Below, piece by piece: positions 1 through 12,000 of a DNA stretch of 64,000 bases. The stretch covers positions 3,307,307 to 3,371,306 of the forward strand of contig NC_133501.1 of assembly GCF_025370935.1 (NCBI RefSeq), in the 5' to 3' direction. Numbering within the stretch: the stretch's first letter is position 1; each line of letters starts with the position of its first letter. Below the pieces are notes generated by a model. It saw only the letters and a list, made by a program, of their open reading frames with translations. It had not been told where the DNA came from and ran no database searches. The translations under genes were made by a program, and so were the position numbers. This stretch comes from Choristoneura fumiferana. Its lineage: Eukaryota > Arthropoda > Insecta > Lepidoptera > Tortricidae.

Positions 1-62
1 AGTGAATACGGTCTAGGGAGACCTGAATTGAATGGAGTGCCAAGTGTTCTGGCACGGCGTTG
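1..62 (-). CDS. VWA gene exon 16 (cut by the window edge)
   Basis: Acceptor CCCATTTCCAG at 63 joins in frame to exon 15. 20 codons (NAVPEHLALHSIQVSLDRIH) before the window ends. A second CAG 42 bases inside the exon would give an immediate stop, which supports the chosen acceptor. The gene continues to the left. Confidence 0.65.
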
Positions 63-3000
63 CTGGAAATGGGAGATCAATATTGGGTTACTAATAGCTG
101 ATTCCGAACATGAATAACAGTCTACTGGATAAAAGTCACTGGTCATGCTGATCCGTGGCGTTGATAGAAAGGCATTCAGCAAAGAAAACTTGGTGCTTAA
201 GTGTGTAAAAGACCATTTAACTTCATCGTCTCCACGTGGATGGATAGTAACTGGATATCTAAATGCAGAGGTAACAGAAGGACAAGGGGTCGAATAAATA
301 ATGCGGCTACTTACGACGTGGGATTGATTCCCCTTAGAAACCTTAGTTCACCAATGGCCTCAAAGGTGAACCTGACCGATTGATCGCGGTAATTGCTGAC
401 CTCGAAGTGCAACTGGAAAATGCAATATAAAAAAATGTTCAGTTGTTTGTGAAAAAATGATTAGAATAAAATAAGTAAGAGTGCGAGATCAAGAGCAATA
501 ATAGAAGGTGATAACGAGAGGAAACACTGATAATGAGTAGATAAAATATATTGAGAATGAGAGACACACCTGCAAATTGTCCCCAGGCGCGCCATACAGT
601 CTGGTACTTAGTCCTATCTGAACCGCTGTCAAGATTGTACCTCGTTGGTTTACGACCTGTAATGGAGATGAATAATGTTCTGATGAATATTTCATAGTCA
701 GTTAAAAGAGCACACATAGCAGAAAGTACGTAGGTATTGAATCAACCGGTACTTAATCACTTGTGATGTGTGATGTCCACAGACATTATCATTCACTCAT
801 TCAATTCGTTCGTGCTAACTCTTATTTATCGATCCGTAACTCTGTTAAAAAGTCGTGGTAGCCAAGTACTTTGACCTAAGGCCTCTCAAGCAGAGGGTCT
901 AGTGTTCGAGTCCGGGCTTCACCTCTGCACCTCTGAGTCTTATGTGCGCAATTACATTTTCAATTTTACCATGAGTTTTTAATGAAAAAAAAAATGCCGT
1001 AGGAACCTGTATATACCTAAAAAGCAATTCAATGGTGTATGCGAAGTTTCAAATCCGGACGGGACTCGCGTGGGATGGGAACTACAAGTACAAGCCAATC
1101 CTTCTTGTTCTGAAAGGAGGCCTGTGTTCAGCAGTGCGGCGTGTGGCCAGAGATGATGAAACGGTTATAATTGAACTTGAACCGTACCTGTGACATGGCC
1201 CTATTGAACGGCAGCACGTTACTGTCATTGTACTGAAGTTTCGCATATGCCGCCGAATTGGCTGCCTCTGCGCGTTCCAAGTCGTTCGAATCCGGGATGG
1301 CTGACCGGCCCATGCGCACCTCTGCCTGATTTAGCGGGCCTGAGAGCCGGACGAACGGCTCCCCTGGAAGATGAATAGATTGAAAATATTAACAATCTTA
1401 CCACAACGATTGGGTCTTGGCCCTTGGCCTCCTCAATGATTTTCCCCATTTTGGTTTATAGAAGCTCTGACGGCTTTTTTTTTAGGGGGGAAATCTTCAA
1501 TAAGATATCCAATGGCGTGAGGGTGACCCTGGGTTATGCAGGATTCTTATTTACTAAAACCCTCTCGGTAATCATCATTATTGTAGTTTGTAGAGACCAT
1601 GTTATGTTTATGTGTTTGGTCAAAGATGCTGAGGCCGTATTATCCCTTCCGGCTGATTTGACACTACTCCCAAGACACTAGTACGTTCGTGATCGCTTTC
1701 ACCATCTCTTCCTACCCTCGTCTTATACCGTGTGACAGAAAGAAGTGGTGAAAACGATTGTGATTCCAAGTGTGTTAGACAAAAATGCCTCTGGATTACG
1801 GATGGAAGCGATGGTTCTAGAAGACTGGCCAATTGCAGATGATGTACAAAGCATGAGGTAAATTTGAGAAAGGTCTGTAAAGTAGTGAACCACTAAAGGT
1901 TGAAAATAATGAACAACATGGCATGTTCTGTACCTCGTATGTCTCTGCCCAGGATCTTGGCATAGACCTTAGCTGCTTTGACGCTGGGCAAGGGCACCAC
2001 AGCTTCTAGTTCGGCAATGGGACTGTCCATTTGCTCGTCTTGTCCGTCTCCCGCTATTGGTTGATAGCTGAAACCCGAAATGTGATCTGTTGCATTTGTA
2101 ATGTCTAAACCAAGGTTTAGAAGCCAGTAACGCTGGTTTCAGTCCCTAGACAGGCCAGCGCTGGCCCGTGTTATAATAAATGTTTAATTTAAACATTGTA
2201 ATAAATTAATCATTTCTAAAAAAAACATGACACTTGCCAAGTTCCGCCGCAAACCTGGCAAGGGGTCAAAAGTCCTGACATGTCAGGACTCAGTACATAT
2301 CCCGACGTATGGCAACCCTACCTGCGACAGGGTTCTACCAAGTGTCACGTACAAACTTGTCAAGTTATAGTTGACGTACTGGTGTCGCTTGGGGTGCCAT
2401 GGTCTTACCTGAAGGGTAGTTTAGCGAGTTCCACCCCATACTCGTCAATGAGGGCAGATTCCCTCACGCTGGCCACGGGGCCCATGACCCGGATCTTGAG
2501 CAAATCTGTAACAAAATTTATCATAAAAAACTAAATTAGATGATGGGGTTTCTTAATAGGTCAAACTTAGCAAGTCCTATTTGACCCACTTTCAGACTTA
2601 AAAAACAAATATACTGTTAATAAAAAAAAAGCATAATTAACTTGATTAACCTTAGCTTCTTATCTTAAGCCGAGTTTAGACTTGCGATAAAAATCGTACA
2701 TTTTGCATTACATTTCGGTGCTCGATTGACCACTACAAACTCGTTGGCTTGACGGCCTCGCATCGTAATGTAATGCAGCTTGCACGATTTTTCTTGCAAG
2801 TCTAAACTCGGCTTTAAATTAAAAAGATTTTTCGAGTTAAAGGAGTCTCTAAAATTAGTTGTTGTTTGTTTGTTGAAGTTTGATGTATGATTGTAATAAA
2901 AGCTTCTATTGTTTTTGTTTTTAACAAAAACGTATTATTAGTCACGCGTCAATTAGATTTTAATTGCGTACTATGTGCGTCGCGATTGTCTATTTGTTAA

Positions 3001-6000
3001 GATCACGATATATCAATGACCATGTCTTGGTGGTGTCTTATCGCGTTTGATAACCTGTGCCCTCTCCATGCTTCCGTAAATGACTGCTCCTACGACGATA
3101 CTTTTGCAGTTTAAGGTTCCAAAAGTGTGGTGTTAATACAATGACTAGATGTAACAAATTATTTTGGAGACAGCTTGTGATATCGGTGAGATATCAAAAT
3201 AATCATCGGTGTCGGGGCAGATATTTGTATGAAAAATACGAATGTTTGTTCTCGGGTCTTGGGTGTTTAATATGTATTTAAGTATGTATCTATCTATATA
3301 ATTATATTTATCCGTTGCTTAGTACCCATAACACAAGCTTTGCTAAGCTTACTTTGGGACTAGGTCAATTGATGTGAATTGTCCCGTGATATTTATTTAT
3401 TTATTTTATTTATTTATTTAATCATGCCGGCCTCCATGGTATGATATTTATTTAGGTCTTGATAGTAGATTTTTACCCAATACCCAATTCATAGCCAGAA
3501 TGACAGGGATAGAATGCACAACAGTCGCCAGTCCCTGTTAATTTGGCAGAATAGTCGGAGTTAGTGCATTGCTTTGCCATACTTGGCATCACTGACGTCA
3601 TGTGAAAGGGGCCATCGATAGAGTATGTCACACCAATTTTGACCATGCCCCCCGCCCCTACCTTGTCACACGTATTGCTTTGAAAACTGCAATTATTTAT
3701 GTTCCTGTGTCACAAACCGCCTGACCGCCCCCCCTTATGTGTTACTTAATTTATGGGTGACCCCAAACATTTAGGCAGCCCAGTGGGAATGGAGTAGTTA
3801 CGACGCCACGCCATTGAGTATTATTAAACACGTTGATTTAAAAATAACTATTTGACATCCCGATCTTTGGCCTTTGTAATGATACTAGATTTAGTCATAC
3901 CCCAGATAGATTAGATATGGCTTCTTTAAATGCTTCGCCAACGGCTATCAAACTGGTTTTCGACGTTTAGTGAACACTGACCTAATATAAGAACAGTATA
4001 ATTAATATAATAATAATTATATTCGTGGCTTCGTCCTTGTAGAAGAACAAAAACTCGAGAGGATAAGTAAAAATTTAAAAGCCAGCAACTTAGTTTGTGC
4101 TTTGTAGTATTTCTGTAAAGAATAGTTACTTTTGGGAAGCAGTGCAATATAATTATTAGTAATTATATTCGTGACTTCGTCCTTGTAGAAGAACAAAATA
4201 ATAATTATAATAATTAATAATAATAATGATATTAATTATACTGTTCTTATATTAGGTCAGTGTTCACTAGACCTCGAAAACCAGTTTGATAGCCGTTGGC
4301 GAATTATTAATAAATTTATTAATAATTATATTCGTAGCTTCGTCCTTGTAGAAGAACAAAAACTCGAGAGTTTAAGTAAAAATTTAAAAGCCAGAAAGTT
4401 AGTTTGTGCTTCGTAGTATTTCTGTGAAGAATAGTTACTTTTGTGAAGCAGTGATCATTGGAGTTTTCCCTGTTTTGAAACTTTACTTCTTGCCATAGTA
4501 CACGGAAAGTACCTTATAGGTGATTCTCCGCCATTAGGTGGTAACCTAATGGCGGAGTCGCTGGAGGAGCTCAATACTATGCTCAGTGACCTCAGTATCG
4601 TCTCCCAACAGGTGGGTCTTAAGATGAACATGGACAAGACTAAAATCATGTCAAATGTCCATGTCACACCCGTGCCGGTTATCGTTGGGATTGATGTACT
4701 CGAAGTTGTTGACCACTATGTTTACCTTGGACAAGTTGTCCAGTTGGGTAGGTCCAACTTCGACAAAGAGGTCGCCCGAAGAATCCAACTCGGATGGGCA
4801 GCGTTCGGGAAACTTCGTGATGTCTTCTCGTCCAATATTCCGCAGTGCCTGAAGACTAGAGTCTTCGACCAGTGTGTGTTGCCAGTGATGACTTATGGCG
4901 CTGAGACGTGGTCCTTAACTGTTGGCCTCTTAGAGAGGCTCAAAGTCACGCAACGAGCTATGGAGAGAGCTATGCTTGGAGTTTCTTTGCGCGATAGAAT
5001 CCGGAATACGGAAAATCGTCGAAGAACTAAAGTCACTGACATAGCTGGAAAAATATGCAAATTGAAGTGGCAATGGGCAGGCCACATCGCTCGAAGAACA
5101 GATAACCGTTAGGGGAGAAAAGTCCTCGAGTGGCGACCACGAACCGGAAGACGAAGCGTTTGCAGGCTTCCACCAGGTGGACTGACGACATCGTGAGAGT
5201 AGCGGAAACCGTGGATGCAAGTGGCAAGTTGTCGTTCATTGTGGCGTTCTAAGGGGGAGGCCTTTGTCCAGCAGTGGACGTCTTCGGGCTGATGATGATG
5301 ATGATGATGAGGTGATTCTCACTTTTTTTGTATGAAAACACATTCAGAAGGTGTAAAATTCTCTTGGCAATGATGGTTTTTCCGAAAGCGCTTGGTAGAC
5401 ACAAAAAGTTACGTAAAAGAAGCCTGTACTCAAAATAAGTTTTCCGTTTTTATGTTTTACATTTTGAACTGGTTTTCCATTGCAATGTCGAACTGAATTG
5501 CTAAATTGAAATTAAAAAAAAAGTGCCGATTTGAGAACCGCTGTCCTATTAGATTCCGGAGTTATTGACAATCTCAACAATAATAAATGCCACTATCGCA
5601 CATCTACTACTTTAATTTAGTATATTGTTTAGATCGAATGAGTAACGTCGTACGCATAACTTGTTATGAAAATATTTTAAAAAGTTAATAATTTTTTGTG
5701 CTACTGGCCGGTGTTAAGTGTTGTGGTGTTATAAAAAGTGGTGTGTTGTCTAATGGACTTGGCGCCAAAAGTGTCGTTTCGTTTTTTTTAAGGTTTTGCG
5801 TTTAGTTGCGTTTTGCGTTAGGTTAGGTTAGGTTAAAGGTTTGAATGGGCAGTTTTATTATTTGGAGATCGTTATTAAATATCAGTTTAAGGAGATGAGG
5901 GTTTTGTGGTTTTAACATTTTACGTTTTAGACATAAATTAATGATAGATTTTTATTTTTAACCACCAGATCACCTCATTATTACGCTACACTTGTATAAA

Positions 6001-9000
6001 TTAATATTACTTACTAGATACTACATTATAATTAATTATAGGTTATTTATAGATAGTGCAAAATGGGATCGTTCCGCATATTTAATTTCTTCTATTAACT
6101 TTAAATTAACGTTTCCTCTATTACTCAATGTAACATTAAAAAAGCCATTTCAAGTGTTCACGTAATACCAAAAGTGTGAAAAAACCGGTCTGCGGCTGTT
6201 TACTAGAAAGCTTGAGCCTTACTAAATTCAATTTCGAACGTGCAACTCGTGTCCTTGACCCACAAAGAGTGCGTCGCCATTTTGGGAGGATGGCCGACCT
6301 GTCAGCGTGACATTTGGAGGTTGTATTTTTCAATTTATATTACTTACATTACCCAAGTTATTTTTACCAGTAATTGTGTTTTTTTATTAGTGATTGGATT
6401 GCCTACTGGTTAGTTTGTTCGGAAATTTGCAAGTTATATTAATGTTACTTATTGAGCTTTGTAAACTTGTTTTAGAATCAGCTTTGTTTGAAATCCGGTA
6501 ACGCCAAAACCAACAAAAGATTGATTTGGATTTTATTTACCTTTCTACAGTAGTTCTTTGAATTTTGATTATCATAATAACTAAGAGATACGTTTCACTG
6601 TCTAAACAATATCTGGCGAAAAGAACGTAATGTAAATTGAATATTAGAAAGAAACTTTACTTTTAAAAGGTTGCGACCGTTACTTTCTTCTCTTGTGAGT
6701 TGTGATGTGACAGTCGCGCACGCCAATCAGCATTTACGCTTGCCAACCGCGCCCGCCCCGCGCATCGCTCAGTCCCCTGCGACACCTCGTTTTGTACTTC
6801 TGTAGTAGTGACATCCTGGTGGTCCAGCCAGGATCGTATCCACAGGACGGAACTCCTCAGCGGTTAATAGCATCGACTTGAAATTGTAGTTTGGATGACA
6901 ATGCAAGTAAAGTTAGCAAAAAGTGCAGTCAGCAAAAAAAAAGAAATATTTAATAAAAAGGTTATTTAACGTATACTGCAGCATTATGCTGAGTCAAGTT
7001 CCTTTTCGACATTATCAAATAATAAAGAGAGTCAGTGTACTTTTTGATGTCGATTAAAGTTATGTCTAAGCTTAAGAACGGTAAAGATAACTTTGCGCTT
7101 CACAGCATGCTTTATGCCAAATTCGTGCTAGATGTGTTATTGGTTTAATTTCCTACACTCATAGTCATTATGTTTTATGAATGTAGCTTAAATTGTGCAT
7201 GATTCATGAGCATATATAATCGTTGTATGTTATTGATGATGATTTTTTGTATCTTTTTTTTGGTTTGCTCATTACGTTGTGTGTGTAAAGCATGCCCGTC
7301 AGTTTGATTTGACGTACAATTTGGATATATTATTTGTTCACGATTTACCACTAAATATATCCAAATCACCATAGGTGTCCGTATAGTATTTGAAGAGTTC
7401 GGTCCCTCGATTTCCTTAGGATACTGATTTGGGGATTATGGGGCATAATTGGAGGTATTCCCATACCAACGAAAAAAACTATTAAAATCGTTTCATAAAT
7501 GACGGAATTCTGAGGTAACACATAAAAAAATTAACCGAATTGATAACGACGACCTCTTTTTTTTTGGTATCGGAGATTATTAATGTAGATAATAATTATT
7601 AACATGCTTTTTACTCGGCTGCCCGAAGGAGGGTTATTTCGTAGCGTTTTTTCCTTTTAACCGTTGCGATAATTGGCCAGTTTTTATTTATTAATCTCAT
7701 TGACAGATTGATCGACTCACGGAATTTCCTCACAGTCGTTTTTTTAACGATATTTACGATACCGTTAACTGCTTCAACTTTGCCCTCTGGCCCCAAGATT
7801 GCCCTATTTGATTTAGAGTCATAGCTTAGCACTCGTATATTATGTTTTTAAGCTTTTATCCCCATAATAATAATTCCCGTGTAGATAAAAGTTTGAAACC
7901 TATACGAGTGCTAAGTTATCCACTCTAAATTCAATCAGGCAAAGTTGGAGTCAGAGGGCAAAGTTGAAGCTATTTATTTACGGTACGTTACTCGCGGTTG
8001 TTTTTTTAAATGGACCTTCGTTAGGGTCAGTCGCATCGTTTAGGTTTTTCATTGGGTGTGTTTAACTATGTGTTTTTCTGTTAAATGTGTAGGTACTTAA
8101 TGAAAGAAGTGAAAAGTATTCAAAGATTGTATATTTTTTTATTTCAGTCAATAGAAGTTGTGCTTATTAATAGAGTGGAGACTTGATTGAGCATTTTTTA
8201 AGTTTGATGGCTTAAAAACAGTTCTGCTTTTGAAATAGTTCAATTACTATTAGGTAGCAGAGCATTAATTGATAACATTGACATATTATTAAGTGAACCG
8301 CATGCACGTTTGTGGGCTTTAGTGTATAAAATGCTAAGTGCGAGTCGGACTCGTGTACCGAGGGTTTCGTACAAATTTTTAAGTAGGTATAGATAACCCT
8401 GCTTCTTAACAAAATGTATGAAGTGTGGGGAAATTTAACTAGCCTCTAAAAAAATTAAGAAACTTAAAAGATATGATTTATCAGTATATGGGAATTTTGT
8501 TAATGAAACATCCTCATCATCATATCATCCACTGTTGGACAACGGCTTTCCCCGTAGACCCTATATTGCTCCGGCTGGAACCGACCTCCTGGAAGAGTGA
8601 CTACACAGTGGTAGTAGTCTTACCATTAGGCTGCGCTGTCGCATGGAACCGCAGCTGCGCCCGCGCCGCCACGCACAGCCGGTAGTCGCAGGTGTCGCAG
8701 CGGACACTGAGGTGCCACATGCCGGCCATCGCCGACGGGGAGTCGGTCGGTTTCATCGGGAGAACTGATAGCCTGTGGAATAATGTCGTCAATGTACAAT
8801 TGATCTAGTCCCAAACCTAATCGTTCTGATGTGGGTACATTACAGACGAAGGTGCACCTACAGTACTAATACAGGAATGGAAATTTCATGCGAACTATAA
8901 AGTACGAAACATCATTCATTTCCTCAGCTCCAATGATATTTTAAAATGATTAGATATGTAAAAGAGGTTATGTTAGAGAACGTCGATGCGTCGGCAAATG

Positions 9001-12000
9001 TCGGCCGTCGGCCGAGCTGATCCGAGCCGAAACATACCTTTTTAGCTCTTATTGCGTGGGCATAAAACTTTTTTCTATCGGCTTTTGCCGATTCCGCATC
9101 GATAGATGTGGGGAGAACCCAAGTCTCTGACCTCACGTGGCGTCAAAGAAAGAGACAACCGTATGCCTTTCAACGGGAGCAAGTAAGAAAATAAAGAAAT
9201 TTCCCTGTTGTGGCGCTTACTTAAGGTTTACTTAAGGTATTTAATTCGATAAAAGATCTGCAACTCCAAGAATCAAGGTCTTCTTACATGTCACCATCAG
9301 GGTCTGCTCCTGGGAACACGAGGAACACATCTCTTGGAGACAGCGCGTCTGTCCTGGATGCTGGCGAGAAAGCCCGCACTGATGATGTGTTGTATAAGTC
9401 CACCTGGGCAGCTGTAAAAAAAGATAATTTTAATCAATCCTATCCCAGAAAATTACAAAACAATAGACGTTGACGCTGCGTCTACAGTAGGAAATAGGTC
9501 CAACATATAAATAATACAATAGTAATAAATATCATGGGATAAATATTCACATAGATACAATAGTAATTAATACACTTAACAATTGACCTAGTCCCAAACT
9601 AAGCAAAGCTTGTACTATGGATACTAGGCAACGGATAAACATACTTATATAGATAAATACACCTAAATACATTTTAAACATCCAAGACCCGACAATAAAC
9701 ATTCGTATTATTCATACAAATATCTGCCCCGGCCGGGAATCGAACCCAGTCGTCTATCTAATTTATATCTATAAAAATTAGCAGACATAATGCCTCCAGT
9801 GTTAGAGCGGGGTCTTTACTCGAGTGTCTCATTTAACTTTTGTAGTCCATCCTGGCAGTGTGCCCTGCCCATCTCCACTATTTCTTTCAATCTCTTCTAC
9901 CACATCACTGACTCGCACTGCACTTGCTGTAGCGGAATACCACCAATGAGATGGGAGTACATTTGCAGGTATGTACTGGGTCGTGGATGGATACAGATGG
10001 CAATGGATCGTCAGACATGGAGAAATGGAGAGGGGGCCTATGTCCGAAGACGGCGAATTAAAGACTGCTATGATAATGATGATGATGATGATGAATGCCT
10101 GGAGTGTCATAGAGGTGTACAAGGAGGCGCAGCCACAGGAATAATCTAGTTCCTTGATGAAGCGAGGGAGTTGGAAAAAGTTCAGTGCGAAAATGAATGT
10201 GGATGTGGAAGTGAGCAAGTAGCAGAACTATATCTCTGGTTAGAAAGATGTGGAGTCAAAAGAATATTTTTTGTTTTTGTTTTGAAGGTTTAGCAGTGAG
10301 ACACAAATAAAACCTCACAGATTAGATTATGTCTTCAATCCATAAAAAGATAAAGTAACAGCTTACAGATTTCTAACCGGATGCAATTTGAAAAAAAACA
10401 GCAATATTTGCTAAACTATGATCATTATTTACTCAGGGTTGTGGTAATTTGATGATTGTTGTCATAGTAAATGCAGAGGCAGGTGCGACTCACACCTGGC
10501 ATGACAAGGTCGGACGGTTTATTTCACGCGATAGTACCTGAATTCCGCAATTTGTTGGACATTGTTCATGGAAGCTATTTGATTTAATTTGATTGTTATG
10601 CCCAGCCATGCATTATGGCGTTAGATTGTGGGAAGTATTTACAAAAAAAGAGATGGTTCAAAGCAACAGGCTGGTCTTTTTTTGAGTATTTTATGATCCT
10701 AACTAGCTCATTAAAAAAGAACAGATTCCTATTCCGTGGAAATTTCTTAAGGAACATTCATAACATCACGCCTCTTTCCCAACGAAGAGCTAGGCAGGAG
10801 ACTATTTGTATCTTTCGCTTCAACACTCATTAGCCTTGTCATACATGCTCGCCAGTTTCGGGTACTCTTGACCTGACCTGTAATCTCGACCCTTTTCTTT
10901 AGCACATCTCCAATCTGATCATGGAATGACTTTCTTGGTCTCCCCCTTCTTAAAAGGAATATGTCTGCTAAAATTTAAAACTGTGCGCTGGCTGTCAGTG
11001 TCAATCATTCAGTTACGTTACTATAGTAGGTGTATGTGCAGATAGATTTGATAGAGTAAGATACTTGCCATCACTGGGAGGGTATAGCACAGCATGCTCC
11101 ACTGCCCCTTCGATGTAGATCCTCAACGCTGTCACTCCGTATTCCACAGGGATGCCCAGCGAAATGGCACCTCCGCCGCCTCTTCGCACCAATAGTGTCT
11201 GACAACAAATCGCGATGTTACCGACAACACTGGCTAATAGTTGTCTTGATCGAGTTTACCTTGACAAGTTCGTATGTATTGTCTTGATCGAGTTTACCTT
11301 GACAAGTTCGTATGTATCACTTGGTAGAACCCTGGCGCAGGGAGCCTCTTTTTATAATGTAGATTCTTCTCTCGATTCTGAATAAACTACTTTCAGATTT
11401 TCAGTTATTATAATTAAAACCTTGTATAGCGCAGTTCTTCATGTCAAGATTGGTTTTGTTTCTACAAACTAATATAAAAAATGCAGAACGCACAACTAAA
11501 CTTTTCTATGACCAATGCTACTCATATTTTTACCCGACTATACGAAGGAGGGTTATTGTCAGATGGTATGGGTGCGTTAATAGGCAAGCATAATCAACAA
11601 CGAATACAGTCAATATAGAAAGGTTGTATTAGAAATGAAATTTTACCCTGTGTGCTTACCTCAAATTTCTCATCTTCTACTTCGGAGTTAAGACGTGCTT
11701 GTCTGGGTTGGTTGGCTTCCATTGTGTCCCATGACTCCAGTTCTGATGCGAAGTTACTGGAGGCCTCGGAGTCCTGCAACAAATGTTATGTTGACGATAT
11801 TCTACTTAGAATGATAGGTGATAAATCCTTTGAAGTTTTTGTGACGAAATATGTCATAGTCTCTGTAGGTGGGTAGACAGCCGATAATCACTGATTTTAG
11901 TGTTATTAAGAGAAACTTGATGGAGATAAAAAATAGCTATAAGAAGAGCAGTAAGAATAATTAAGAAGAGCGAACGGATATGAACGAGTAATTTTAAGTA

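Noticed and set aside
7611..7832. 73-codon minus-strand ORF with a Lys/Arg-rich product
   Set aside because: It overlaps the imperfect foldback and has no splice signals, homology or coding bias that I can see.
9829..10218. Open frames with long Asp or Ile runs around 10080
   Set aside because: They are translations of the (TGATGA)n tail of an RTE fragment, not a protein gene.
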